From NCBI RefSeq assembly GCF_016679925.1, contig NZ_JAEQBW010000003.1, positions 434,001 to 498,000 on the forward strand: a DNA stretch of 64,000 bases. The letters run 5' to 3'. Source of the DNA: Marivirga aurantiaca. Its GTDB lineage: Bacteria > Bacteroidota > Bacteroidia > Cytophagales > Cyclobacteriaceae. A program made the translations under genes and the position numbers. Under the pieces are notes generated by a model that ran no database searches, was not told the origin of the DNA, and was given only the letters and a program-made list of their open reading frames with translations. Below are positions 32,250-41,158 of this stretch, one piece after another; position 1 is the first letter of the stretch; the number at the start of each line of letters is the position of its first letter.

Positions 32250-33298
32250 TATGATTTCTTTTTTAAAATGTGGTTAAAGTTTGTGCCCAATGTGATGAAA
32301 TGTGAAGTCCCACCTATTTGGTATATCGCATTTGAATATGCGAGGTTTAATTTTTTGGTCTGAAATAAAAATCCGAAGGTGAAACCACCTCCGCCTGCAG
32401 CTTGCTCACCTTTAAGTGATTGTCTGATCAGGTGATTGTAGCCTGCTCGCAGATTGATGCTTTTTCCCAGGATAATTTCAGTACCAATCGTTAGATGCTG
32501 AAATATTTTATCCAGATTTCCGGGCGCATCATCATTTTCATTGGTGAATAAATTGTTACCATCATCATCCAGCTGAGTGTAGTCAAAATAGCTCAAATCA
32601 TACTGATAGAGTCTGTTGGCTGTCAGTGAAAATCTGAATGGCATAAACTCCGGCTTAAAAGTCGCCCCCAGCTGTACATCAAATGGTAAACTCCTGTCTT
32701 CCCCATCTAATTTTTGGGTGTAGAAGCCCACATTTTTGATGACCATCCCAAGGCTTAAATCTTCTTCAGGATGTAAAAAAGCACCCCCAAGGTCCATCAT
32801 TACAGCTGATTGATTATATCCGCTGATTTGTGAACCTGCAAATTTTACACTGGCTCCGTACTGAAAAACACCTTGCTTACGGCTATGGCTTAGTTGTATG
32901 CTAAAATCATTGGCGCCAAAATCCTCGGTGGGAGCTCCGGTATTATCAAAGCCCTCAAAATTCCCATAATCCACATAAAATACGCCCAGACTAAAGAGTC
33001 CTGCTTTTTCAAACTCTTTTGCATAAGTGGCAGTGGAACTATAAATTCCTGCCAGATAGGGAGAAAATGTAAATGACATCTGCCCATCCATTTGCGAACG
33101 TAATAAAGCAGGATTCTGCCATACCATATTCACATCTCCTGCATTTGAGCTGACATTGACTGTACCCAAACCTGCCACGCGGGCATGATTAGGTACTTCC
33201 AGAAATTCAAAAGACCTTTTACCTCCTATTTGGCTGAAAGCATCATATTGTGAGGCAATCAGTAAAAAGAGTAATCCTATGAATTTTCTACCTGTCAT
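32249..33298 (-). CDS. porQ: Type IX secretion system protein PorQ
   Basis: The 349-residue protein has a signal peptide (FIGLLFLLIASQYDAFSQ) and PorQ wording: FLEVPNHARVAGLGTVNVSS, VNMVWQNPALL, SFTFSPYLAGI, a FGANDFSIQLSHSR strand, a FGFLFQTKKLNLAYSNAIYQ strand and a GTSHFITLGTNF end. It is an outer-membrane beta-barrel of the attachment/quality-control part of type IX secretion, a Bacteroidota-specific system. It overlaps lon by 4 bp (start within the lon stop) and directly abuts hslU, tying secretion to two proteases at the expression level. Confidence 0.88.
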   Translation of the reverse strand: MTGRKFIGLLFLLIASQYDAFSQIGGKRSFEFLEVPNHARVAGLGTVNVSSNAGDVNMVWQNPALLRSQMDGQMSFTFSPYLAGIYSSTATYAKEFEKAGLFSLGVFYVDYGNFEGFDNTGAPTEDFGANDFSIQLSHSRKQGVFQYGASVKFAGSQISGYNQSAVMMDLGGAFLHPEEDLSLGMVIKNVGFYTQKLDGEDRSLPFDVQLGATFKPEFMPFRFSLTANRLYQYDLSYFDYTQLDDDGNNLFTNENDDAPGNLDKIFQHLTIGTEIILGKSINLRAGYNHLIRQSLKGEQAAGGGGFTFGFLFQTKKLNLAYSNAIYQIGGTSHFITLGTNFNHILKKKS

Positions 33299-35781
33299 AC
33301 TGTAGCTTCAGCGCTTTGTGGCTCAGTGGCAGTTACAAATTTTATTGGGTTCTTGATTTTTTCGTCCAATAAGGCAATTTCCAACACTTCATTAATTTTA
33401 TCAACGAAGTGAATGTTTAAATCCTTCAGGTAACGATCATCAATTTCTTCAATGTCCTTTTTGTTTCTGTCACAAAGTATTACATCTTTAATGCCTGCTC
33501 TTCTGGCAGCAAGAATTTTTTCTTTCAGGCCACCAATGGGCAATACTTTTCCTCTCAGGGTGATTTCACCCGTCATGGCAAGTTTACTTTTCACTTTTCT
33601 TTGTGTGTAAATAGAAGCTAAAGAAGTAATCATGGCAATACCTGCTGATGGCCCATCCTTAGGCACAGCACCGGCAGGCACGTGCACATGCAGGTCGTAA
33701 TTATCAAAAGTTTTGTAGTGAATGCCTAATTCCTCAGCATGTGATTTTAAATAGGAGAGGGCTGTTACAGCTGACTCCTTCATGACATCACCCAGCTGGC
33801 CGGATAAAGTCAATTTACCTTTTCCCCTGCTTAAGCTTGATTCAATAAAGAGGATCTCTCCACCTACTTGCGTCCAGGCAAGACCTGTTACTACACCGGC
33901 CGTATCATTGTCCGTGTAGATTTCCTTTTCAAATGCTTCAGCGCCCAATACCCTTACTACATCTTCTTCCTCTATTTTGCCATTGTATTCTTCTTCCATG
34001 GCAATGGATTTGGCAACATTTCTTACTATTTTACCTATCCTTCTTTCCAGGCCACGCACTCCTGATTCCCGGGTGTAATCTTCAATAATTTTGGCCAGGG
34101 CTTTTTTACTGAATACAATATCTTTGGCTTTTAGGCCGTGATCCTTTTTCTGTTTCGGTACCAGGTGTTTTTTGGCGATCTCTACTTTTTCTTCCAAAGT
34201 ATAACCTGTCACTTCAATGATTTCCATTCTGTCACGAAGGGCAGGATGGATGGTGTCCAAAGTGTTGGCAGTAGCGATGAAAAGTACTTTCGAAAGATCG
34301 TATTCCGTTTCCAGATAATTGTCCTGAAACGTTTCATTTTGCTCCGGATCAAGTACTTCCAGTAAGGCAGAGGATGGATCTCCCCTAAAATCTGAACTTA
34401 CTTTATCAATTTCATCTAAAATAAAAACGGGATTTCCGCTGCCGGATTTCTTCATGTTTTGAATCACTTTGCCGGGCATGGCGCCTACATAGGTTTTTCT
34501 GTGTCCACGGATTTCTGCTTCATCGTGCACGCCACCTAAGGACATACGCACATACTTTCTGCCTAAAGACTCGGCCACCGATCTTCCCAAAGAAGTTTTA
34601 CCTACTCCCGGAGGGCCGTACAAACAAAGTATAGGTGCTTTCATGTCTTTTTTCAGCTTTAAAACAGCCAAATATTCAACAATCCTTTCCTTTACCTTGT
34701 CCAGACCAAAGTGATCTTTGTCCAGTATTTTTCTGGCGCGTTTCAGGTCGAAATTATCTTCCGTTACTTCGCCCCAGGGCAAATCTACCATGAATTCTGC
34801 ATAGTTCATGGAAACCGGATATTCAGCAGATTGTGGATTGAGGCGACTCAACTTGTCCAGCTCTTTTTCGAAATGTTTTTTAACACTTTCAGGCCATTTC
34901 TTCTTTTCGCCTCTCATTCTCAGGTTGTCAATTTCCTGATCGGGGCTGTCCTGGCCTAATTCATCCTGCAATACCCTAATCTGCTGTCTCAGGAAGTAAT
35001 CCCTTTGTTGCTGATCAATATCAGTATGCACTTTCTTATGAATTTCCTGCTTCAGTTCCAGCATCTGGATATCCTTCAACATAAACTGTAAAAGCATGGT
35101 GGCTCTTTCCTTGGCATCAGTCTTTTCCAGCAAATTCTGTTTGTCTTTTACTTCCGCATTAATGTTGGAAGAAAGAAAATGAGTGAGGAAATTGGGGTTT
35201 TCTATATTGTCAAGTGCTACCTGTGCTTCCTGAGGAATTTCAGGGTTTAACTTGAGTATTTTGCTGGCAGCATCTTTTAAAGACTGTATAACTGCTTTAT
35301 TCGATTTTTGAGAAGGATTTAATTCCTGATCGTTCAGCTCCTGGTAAGAAGCGATAAGGAAAGGATCTTCCTGTAATACTTCTTTTACTTCAAACTTTTG
35401 CTTTCCCTGAATAATAATAGTGGTATTACCATCAGGCAATACAATCATTTTCAATATCCGCGCTACGGTACCAATTTTATAAATATCATCCTTGCCCGGA
35501 TCTTCCACTTTATTGTTGGACTGCGCCACAACCCCTATAATACGATCGCCTTTGTAGGCCTTTTTTACCAATTTAATGGATTTTTGCCTGCCAACGGTAA
35601 TGGGAATCACTACTCCGGGAAACAATACAGTATTTCTGATAGGTAATATGGGTAAGCTATCGGGTAATTCCTCTTCCTTCATGCTATTTTCTTCATCCGT
35701 AGAAATCAGTTGTATTAATTCGCCTGTTTCGTCATCACTTACTTCAGAAAAAAATTGAGCATCTTTAAACATTGAATCCAT
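33295..35781 (-). CDS. lon: ATP-dependent protease La (Lon)
   Basis: The 828-residue protein has the complete LonA layout. An N-terminal substrate-binding domain starts with LPILPIRNTVLFPGVVIPIT. A coiled region follows (QQRDYFLRQQIRVLQDELGQ), then the AAA+ domain with CLYGPPGVGKTSLGRSVAES and PVFILDEIDKVS. The protease domain has VHVPAGAVPKDGPSAGIAMI, where the serine of PKDGPSAG is catalytic and the lysine partner lies in LRGKVLPIGGLKEKILAA. It degrades misfolded and regulatory proteins in the cytosol. It is the first gene of lon-porQ-hslU. Confidence 0.97.
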   Translation of the reverse strand: MDSMFKDAQFFSEVSDDETGELIQLISTDEENSMKEEELPDSLPILPIRNTVLFPGVVIPITVGRQKSIKLVKKAYKGDRIIGVVAQSNNKVEDPGKDDIYKIGTVARILKMIVLPDGNTTIIIQGKQKFEVKEVLQEDPFLIASYQELNDQELNPSQKSNKAVIQSLKDAASKILKLNPEIPQEAQVALDNIENPNFLTHFLSSNINAEVKDKQNLLEKTDAKERATMLLQFMLKDIQMLELKQEIHKKVHTDIDQQQRDYFLRQQIRVLQDELGQDSPDQEIDNLRMRGEKKKWPESVKKHFEKELDKLSRLNPQSAEYPVSMNYAEFMVDLPWGEVTEDNFDLKRARKILDKDHFGLDKVKERIVEYLAVLKLKKDMKAPILCLYGPPGVGKTSLGRSVAESLGRKYVRMSLGGVHDEAEIRGHRKTYVGAMPGKVIQNMKKSGSGNPVFILDEIDKVSSDFRGDPSSALLEVLDPEQNETFQDNYLETEYDLSKVLFIATANTLDTIHPALRDRMEIIEVTGYTLEEKVEIAKKHLVPKQKKDHGLKAKDIVFSKKALAKIIEDYTRESGVRGLERRIGKIVRNVAKSIAMEEEYNGKIEEEDVVRVLGAEAFEKEIYTDNDTAGVVTGLAWTQVGGEILFIESSLSRGKGKLTLSGQLGDVMKESAVTALSYLKSHAEELGIHYKTFDNYDLHVHVPAGAVPKDGPSAGIAMITSLASIYTQRKVKSKLAMTGEITLRGKVLPIGGLKEKILAARRAGIKDVILCDRNKKDIEEIDDRYLKDLNIHFVDKINEVLEIALLDEKIKNPIKFVTATEPQSAEATV

Positions 35782-35981
35782 ATTGTTTTTTTATATCTAA
35801 TGCGCCATATTGGCGTTTTAATGTCTCTACTTACTTATAATTTTAGGAGATGAAATAAGTCAATTGTTATGCCAAACAATAATTAGTTAATATTGCAGGT
35901 TAAAATCAAAATATTTACTCCATTTTTATCTATTAATTTTATAATATACTGACATAATTACCGCAAAACTATCAAATTGTC

Positions 35982-37934
35982 TTGAAGTATCACTTACACA
36001 CCATATTCACTTGCTTCTTTTTCCTTATCAGTAGCGCTGGTTTTGCCCAGTTTAATGAGCAGGTGGATCTCAAAAAAAAGGAGGCCAGTCAACTATTTCC
36101 TTTCTATTTTCCCAATGTAAATAAAATCAATTATTATCATGATGATGCTGCCATAGAAAAAATTAAGCGTGCAAAGGAATCGCAAAAATGGGAAAGATTA
36201 CGATCGCTTCAAATAGAATATGTGCAACAATTCGGCATTGAAAATTTCTACAAAGATACGGAGTTGATCTGGCAATTGGCAAAGCTGGAGGAACTTTATG
36301 GTGAACTGGAAACTTCCAAATCTTTATACCGCCTGGCACTAAAACATCATCAGGCCAATATTGACCTGAAGCAAATGGAGATTTTTCTTGATTCCGTCAA
36401 ACTGGAGCAAACGGATGATTACGTACCCATTGATTATTATTATGAACTGGTGGATTTCAGAAAATCGATCGATACTTTGGTACCGCCCAGAGGAGTGTTG
36501 TTAAGTATGGGGAAAGCCATTAATTCCAATATGGCAGACTATGCACCTGCCCTTACTTTGGATAACCAAACTTTACTTTTTTCCTCCCAAAGAAGCATTA
36601 CGGGCGATTTTTTCTCATCTGACAGGAATGAAGATTTATACATTTCAAGGCAAAAGGATGGGAAATGGGAGGAGGCCAGGCCTTTAAAAGATGTAAATAG
36701 TAAGTATAATGAGGGCTCTGCCACTTTAAGTGCGGAAGGGGATTTAATTATTTTTACGAGATGTGAATCTCCGGATGGGTTTGGCAATTGCGACATCTAC
36801 CAAACCGTTTTACAGGAAGACAGCGTTTGGAGCAAACCGAAAAATTTGGGCGCCAATATCAATTCCAAGGCCTGGGACTCGCACCCCAGTCTTTCTACTT
36901 CAGGAGATACACTTTTCTTTGCCTCCGATAGAATTGGTGGATTTGGACTGTCGGATATTTATATGGCGGTTAAAGACAAATCAGGCAATTGGAGTGTAGC
37001 TACCAACCTGGGGCCGGTGGTGAATACTCGTGGCAATGAGGTGAGTCCGTTTATTCATCCGCGGCATAAGATCCTATATTTTAGCTCTAACGGGCATTTA
37101 CTCAATTTCGGAGGTTTCGATATTTACAAAACAATGGCAGAAGGCTTTTTGTGGGGAGAACCCAAAAACATTGGCCCACTGATCAATAATGAAGGTGATG
37201 AATACTATTTCACCATTGATTCCGATTCCAAAGACTTGTTTTATGCAGGCACCTCTTCTTTGCGCAGTAAAAATTTGGACCTCTTTTCATTTCCCCTGCC
37301 GATGGAAGCCCAGCCCGGAGCCACCACTAAGGTGTCAGGAACAGTGCAGGATACGGTGGCTGGCACACCTTTCAGGGGAATTGTTTCCATTATAGATTTG
37401 GAAAATGAAATAGAAATTGCTCCTAAATTCACCCGCAAAGATGGTAGTTTCGAGTTTGACCTAATCAATAATACCAAATACGTAATGGTGGTGCAGGCGG
37501 GAGATTTGTTTAAAATTGAAGAGATGTTTTTTCTTAAGGGAGATACGGTGATCAACAAAAATGTGGATCCGCTGGCCAGCAAAATCAGGTTTAAATCAGT
37601 GGAGTTTGCAGAGAATTCAGCCAAGCTGAGACCGGATATGTATGCTGATTTGGATAAGGTGGTGGATTTTTTGCTGGATTACCCGGAGTTCAGGCTGAAA
37701 ATCACCGGTCATACTGATTCCTCGGGGGATGAGCGTAAGAATAAATCGCTTTCGCAGGAGCGAGCCGATGCCATTCGGGATTACATCATCATGTTGCATC
37801 CCATAGAACCGGATAGGGTAGACGCCACGGGTTTTGGTAATACCCGACCGATTGTGAAAAATGAGCAAACCGATGACGACAGAAGACTGAACAGGAGGGT
37901 GGAATTTGAGATTTTCAGGCCTAAGGGGGGGTGA
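35982..37934 (+). CDS. PorE-like OmpA/PD40 lipoprotein-type periplasmic protein
   Basis: The 650-residue protein appears to start at TTG (35982), because the signal peptide (TIFTCFFFLISSAGFAQ) follows at once and no ATG fits. Order: an N-terminal helical TPR-like part (residues 30-130); PD40/WD40-like propeller blades (ALTLDNQTLLFSSQRS, TLSAEGDLIIFTRCES, SLSTSGDTLFFASDRIGGFG, ILYFSSNGHLLNFGGFDIYK); a carboxypeptidase-regulatory-like domain (SGTVQDTVAGTPFRGIVSII); and a C-terminal OmpA domain (LKITGHTDSSGDERKNKSLS). This is the architecture of type IX secretion PorE, which anchors to peptidoglycan. It is divergent from the lon-porQ-hslU operon; the PorE role is inferred. Confidence 0.82.
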   Translation: MKYHLHTIFTCFFFLISSAGFAQFNEQVDLKKKEASQLFPFYFPNVNKINYYHDDAAIEKIKRAKESQKWERLRSLQIEYVQQFGIENFYKDTELIWQLAKLEELYGELETSKSLYRLALKHHQANIDLKQMEIFLDSVKLEQTDDYVPIDYYYELVDFRKSIDTLVPPRGVLLSMGKAINSNMADYAPALTLDNQTLLFSSQRSITGDFFSSDRNEDLYISRQKDGKWEEARPLKDVNSKYNEGSATLSAEGDLIIFTRCESPDGFGNCDIYQTVLQEDSVWSKPKNLGANINSKAWDSHPSLSTSGDTLFFASDRIGGFGLSDIYMAVKDKSGNWSVATNLGPVVNTRGNEVSPFIHPRHKILYFSSNGHLLNFGGFDIYKTMAEGFLWGEPKNIGPLINNEGDEYYFTIDSDSKDLFYAGTSSLRSKNLDLFSFPLPMEAQPGATTKVSGTVQDTVAGTPFRGIVSIIDLENEIEIAPKFTRKDGSFEFDLINNTKYVMVVQAGDLFKIEEMFFLKGDTVINKNVDPLASKIRFKSVEFAENSAKLRPDMYADLDKVVDFLLDYPEFRLKITGHTDSSGDERKNKSLSQERADAIRDYIIMLHPIEPDRVDATGFGNTRPIVKNEQTDDDRRLNRRVEFEIFRPKGG

Positions 37935-37992
37935 TGTGTTGGTTAAGTAGTATTACCGATTTCATTTTCTTTACTAGATTATTTCTATACAG

Positions 37993-38014
37993 TAAGTCAA
38001 TCCTGCGGATTGAC
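37993..38014. repeat. P3 palindrome, third copy
   Basis: TAAGTCAATCC-TGC-GGATTGAC. The surrounding 45 bp (TTATTTCT, ACAG before it and GGGCTTTC after it) also match 2827-2872 inside attC-like repeat 2, so the shared unit is longer than the hairpin. Confidence 0.6.
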
Positions 38015-38091
38015 GGGCTTTCAGTAAAGAGCTAAAATCACAATGCCCCACTGAACAACCATGAGCTCATAGAGCATTTTACGGCACGTCT

Positions 38092-38637
38092 TTATTCGGT
38101 ACAATATTTTTTTTGGTCTACTTTGAAGGTAGTCAGTTTACCAGTTCTGTATACAAGGAGTTCAGTGCTGCCTGAAACTTTGCAAATACTATCACCTGGT
38201 TGTATGAATTCAAAGAGTTCATCCACAAAAATGGGCACTTCATTTTCCTCAGTCCCATCCTCAAATGAAAGCGTTTCCATTGCATGATTTGGTTTATCAA
38301 TGTATTTGAATGCGATTGTCCCATTCAAGCTATACAGCTTATAGTCATTAAACCTTCTGCAACGCCTATTCTCGGTTGATTCCATGTTCATAAAGAATAT
38401 TATAGGCATAAGGATAATTACTAAGATTAGCGAGAATAGAATTCCTCGATATGTTCGTTTTGTTCGAGGTTCGTCTGTTTTTTTAATGACCTCAGTAGCT
38501 TTTGCTAAATCGCTAAAATGTCCATAGAAGTATTGGATTTTGTACCCTTTGTTCTTGAGATCAAATTTGAGCCAATACCATAGGATGTTTCCAATTAAAG
38601 CGAGGAGAATTAATCCAAAAATTGCAAGTCCGTTCAT
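38092..38637 (-). CDS. Hypothetical membrane protein
   Basis: The 181-residue protein has an N-terminal membrane segment (MNGLAIFGLILLALIGNILW) and a second at residues about 65-83 (GILFSLILVIILMPIIFFMN). A soluble C-terminal part of about 95 residues follows, containing GTIAFKYIDKPNHAMETLSF and a short beta-rich end. No family is recognised. It lies alone between a P3 palindrome and a stretch that is repeated on the other side of the PIN/HTH pair, which suggests an accessory origin. Confidence 0.6.
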   Translation of the reverse strand: MNGLAIFGLILLALIGNILWYWLKFDLKNKGYKIQYFYGHFSDLAKATEVIKKTDEPRTKRTYRGILFSLILVIILMPIIFFMNMESTENRRCRRFNDYKLYSLNGTIAFKYIDKPNHAMETLSFEDGTEENEVPIFVDELFEFIQPGDSICKVSGSTELLVYRTGKLTTFKVDQKKYCTE

Positions 38638-38683
38638 GTGAGATTCTGTACTGTAACAATTAATAACATAACAATTATCATCC

Positions 38684-38752
38684 TTTCTCTTTTAACCCTC
38701 AACATACTTTCTTCTCATTTGAAATCCTAATGGCTTCCCGAAATGCGGTGTA
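38684..38752. repeat. Imperfect direct repeat flanking PIN/HTH pair, copy 1
   Basis: Shared blocks with 40044-40114 in the same order and spacing: AACC(C/T)TCAAC, TACTT, CTTCT, GAAATC, AATGGCTT, CGAAATG and GTG. Identity is roughly three quarters. The two copies bracket the toxin-antitoxin genes and about 1.36 kb. Confidence 0.55.
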
Positions 38753-38904
38753 AATTACCTATATGTAGGTAGTGGTATTTTACAGTGGGGCTGGAAAAGC
38801 TTTTCTTGTTTAATTCCACATTCAGGGCAGCTGAATTTTTCTTTTAGGGCTTCTTTGGGTTTTGAGTTAGTGGTGTGTTTTCCTCAGGAAGGGGGGTGCT
38901 GTGA

Positions 38905-39468
38905 TTATATTAATGAATGTAGATAGTTGGCAGCATCTTGAAGGCCGTTTTTTCTGAAAATGTCAAGAATTTGATACTCGTCCAGATTGGGGTTCGTACG
39001 GTTCATTACTAATTCCCGAAAAGCCTGAGCAGCAATTTGTTGGTTTAAATCAATCGTATCTGTTAAAAAATCATCTGCACTTTTAGCACTTAAACCAAAT
39101 TTACTTAAATAATCAGCAGGAAAGTCTTTCAAGTTATTGGTGACAATAATATTAGCGTTTGTTTTGATGGCTGCAGCCAGGACGTGTTTATCTTTTTCGT
39201 CCGGTAGTTGTAGTGAATCTATAAGTGGTTCGTAGTTTTCCACTAAAGCATCAGGAAAGGCTAATTGGGCTTTATGAACCCTCTTTTTAATTTCAGATTC
39301 AGGAATGTTTTTTCGTTCCATGACCGTTCTCCACTCATCAAAAATGTGTTTACTCCATTTAGGGGTAAATAAGTCATAGTGGGCAAACCAAAATAATAAG
39401 TCACGAACATCTATGGGGACAATGACATTGGTATCTAAAACACATGTGAATCTTACACTATAAATCAT
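38905..39468 (-). CDS. PIN-domain toxin (putative ribonuclease)
   Basis: The 187-residue protein has the PIN fold acidic residues: CVLDTNVIVPIDVRD at the start (first Asp), FDEWRTVMERKNI, DEKDKHVLAAAIKTNANIIV (central Asp) and TNNLKDFPADYL (last Asp). PIN toxins of toxin-antitoxin pairs cut RNA in a metal-dependent way. It starts 11 bp inside the end of the HTH gene, so translation is coupled. The C-terminal extension of about 50 residues is typical of this PIN subgroup. Flanking direct repeats suggest the pair arrived or was duplicated as a unit. Confidence 0.85.
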   Translation of the reverse strand: MIYSVRFTCVLDTNVIVPIDVRDLLFWFAHYDLFTPKWSKHIFDEWRTVMERKNIPESEIKKRVHKAQLAFPDALVENYEPLIDSLQLPDEKDKHVLAAAIKTNANIIVTNNLKDFPADYLSKFGLSAKSADDFLTDTIDLNQQIAAQAFRELVMNRTNPNLDEYQILDIFRKNGLQDAANYLHSLI

Positions 39469-39913
39469 ATAAACCAGATTCTTCGTCTGACTTCATTATT
39501 TCTATTAAAAGCTTCTTTTGCTTATCCTTGAGTTTCTTTTTGTATAGGATAACATCATCATATTTAATTCTTCTGTGTTTGCCTATTTTAGTGAAATTAA
39601 TTTCTCCACTTTCCAATAGTTTTACTAAATGAGGCCTTGAGCACCCGAGAAGTTCTGCAGCAGCTTGCGTGGTTATTTCAGTTGCCACAGGAACAATTGA
39701 AACCAGTTTTCCCTGACTTGTTTCTTTTAAAATTTCAGCTAAAAGTTTTAATGCATTGAGTGGAATTTTTATTCTTTCAGAAGTTTCTTCAATTTCAATT
39801 TCAGGGTAATCAGTATGAATCTCTTTCAGCATTGAAGATAGCGCATCATATGATTCCATAGCTGCTTTTTGCTCCTCCTTTGAAGGTTTTTTTATTTCTT
39901 CTGTGAATTTCAT
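39458..39913 (-). CDS. Excisionase-type HTH antitoxin
   Basis: The 151-residue protein has a disordered/helical N-terminal half and an excisionase/MerR-like winged helix near residues 85-130 (EITTQAAAELLGCSRPHLVK, ESGEINFTKIGKHRRIKYDD). Such proteins precede PIN toxins as DNA-binding antitoxins that repress their own promoter. It overlaps the PIN gene by 11 bp. Upstream, an A+T-rich stretch with TTATTTCG repeats at 39950-39985 could hold the operator, but no clear site is visible. Confidence 0.82.
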   Translation of the reverse strand: MKFTEEIKKPSKEEQKAAMESYDALSSMLKEIHTDYPEIEIEETSERIKIPLNALKLLAEILKETSQGKLVSIVPVATEITTQAAAELLGCSRPHLVKLLESGEINFTKIGKHRRIKYDDVILYKKKLKDKQKKLLIEIMKSDEESGLYDL

Positions 39914-40043
39914 GCCCGAGTGTTTTTAATATTAGTTGCAATTATAAACAAAATAAACGAAATATAGTTTCATTTATTTCGAATATTATTAAGAGGCTAG
40001 CTTGTGACATGAAACACAAGTTGGCAACAATATTAACGCTACA

Positions 40044-40114
40044 CTCTTCCTCTTCTAACCTTCAACCTACTTCCTTCTGTATTGAAATCAAATGGCTTAT
40101 CGAAATGTAGTGAA
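40044..40114. repeat. Imperfect direct repeat flanking PIN/HTH pair, copy 2
   Basis: Counterpart of 38684-38752 in the same orientation; see the shared blocks listed there. Confidence 0.55.
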
Positions 40115-40188
40115 CAACTGTTAACGCATGAAGTTATCTAGCCTCCGAATGGCTATTATTCATAACCACCAATATTATGTACGGCCAT

Positions 40189-40923
40189 TTATATTTTCCC
40201 AATTCTTAAAAGTATCGGGAAATTTACTTCTTTTATTCTTTCGCTATTCCATTGTTGTTTTAGTTTGCCTTCTAATTCGTCAATCGGATTATATCCATTT
40301 TTTTTGATAAAATGTTTTACAGCTGACCATGTATTTAAATATCCAATTAAATGTTCTAAAGTCCATTGATGTTTGTTCTCAAATTTTGGGGATTGGATTT
40401 CCTCAAAAGGGAACGGAATGGTTTCATAGTTTTCGTCAATATATTTCCGTTCTTTATCCCAATATTTCCCGATGACATTAGTGTAAAAGTCCTTAATTAT
40501 ATCATCTATTTGTGAAGAGATTTCAATTCTACCGTAGCCTACTATACAAAGCAAGGCATTGGTTTTGGAGGTACGTTTTACTTCTTTATAAAATTTTTCA
40601 AAGTCAAACCAATGGACAGCTTGGGCGACTACAGTTAAGTCGAACTTTTGATTGTCAAAATTAGTTTTCTCGGCTGGTTGAACCGAATATTTTATGTTAT
40701 TCGCTTGTAAGGCGTTGTCTATTTGCGTTTGGCTGATGTCGGTAGCGAAAACATTGTTGAAAGTTTTTGCCAATTCAAATGCAATTTGTCCATTTCCCGT
40801 TCCGCAGTCCCAAGCGTTTTGTTTGTTGGTAACCACTGAGTTCAGATAGTTAAAGAAATCCAACGGATAAGTCGGTCTGAATTTCATATACTTGTCTGAT
40901 TGTGAAGAAAAATTATCTTTCAT
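40189..40923 (-). CDS. Class I SAM-dependent methyltransferase
   Basis: I place the start at the ATG at 40923 (MKDNFSSQSDKYMKFRPTYP); the longer open frame reads through a hairpin element that is duplicated at 54.8 kb. The 244-residue protein has motif I AWDCGTGNGQIAFELAKTF, FATDISQTQID, a post-motif FDLTVVAQAVHWFDFEKFYK and a C-terminal cap, matching the UbiE/trans-aconitate-like group. The start KYxxFRPxYP is typical of that group. The small-molecule substrate is unknown. Monocistronic. Confidence 0.87.
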   Translation of the reverse strand: MKDNFSSQSDKYMKFRPTYPLDFFNYLNSVVTNKQNAWDCGTGNGQIAFELAKTFNNVFATDISQTQIDNALQANNIKYSVQPAEKTNFDNQKFDLTVVAQAVHWFDFEKFYKEVKRTSKTNALLCIVGYGRIEISSQIDDIIKDFYTNVIGKYWDKERKYIDENYETIPFPFEEIQSPKFENKHQWTLEHLIGYLNTWSAVKHFIKKNGYNPIDELEGKLKQQWNSERIKEVNFPILLRIGKI

Positions 40924-40946
40924 GTGTATATGTTTATTTCTATAGG

Positions 40947-41022
40947 TCACATGGAATTCGCGATAAATATTCATCTGGCGGTTGGTATAAATTCGCCCTC
41001 GAATATTTATGCTCATTTCATA
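40947..41022 (-). repeat. 76-bp hairpin element, copy A
   Basis: Minus strand: TATGAAATGAGCATAAATAT, TCGAGGGCGAATTTATACCA, ACCGCC, then GAATATTTATCGCGAATTCC and ATGTGA. CATAAATATTC pairs with GAATATTTATCG and GGGCG with CGCC. Copy B at 54771-54846 differs at two positions. Both copies are followed after about 25-30 bp by ACACATGAAAGAT, the start of a gene. Confidence 0.8.
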
Positions 41023-41158
41023 ATTGATCATGGTTGGCAGTTTTTTTTTGACACTTCAATTCAATTAATATTATTTCGGGAATAGGTCTTTTGCTCTTTT
41101 TCCCATTTCTGCTACAATCACTGTCAGAATGCATGTTTTGCTCATATAGTCGCTGCTC

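Noticed and set aside
33295-35781. Possible PorQ-Lon fusion because of the overlap
   Set aside because: The genes are in different frames with a 4-bp ATGA-type overlap, so they are separate.
40121-40175. Inverted repeat with GTTAACG..CATAACC ends near the methyltransferase stop, considered as an attC-like site
   Set aside because: The arms pair only over a short inner stretch (CTAGCC/GGCTA) and the core orientation does not fit the array sites.
40924-41031. N-terminal extension of the methyltransferase
   Set aside because: It translates the 76-bp hairpin element; the family N-terminus starts at the ATG at 40923.
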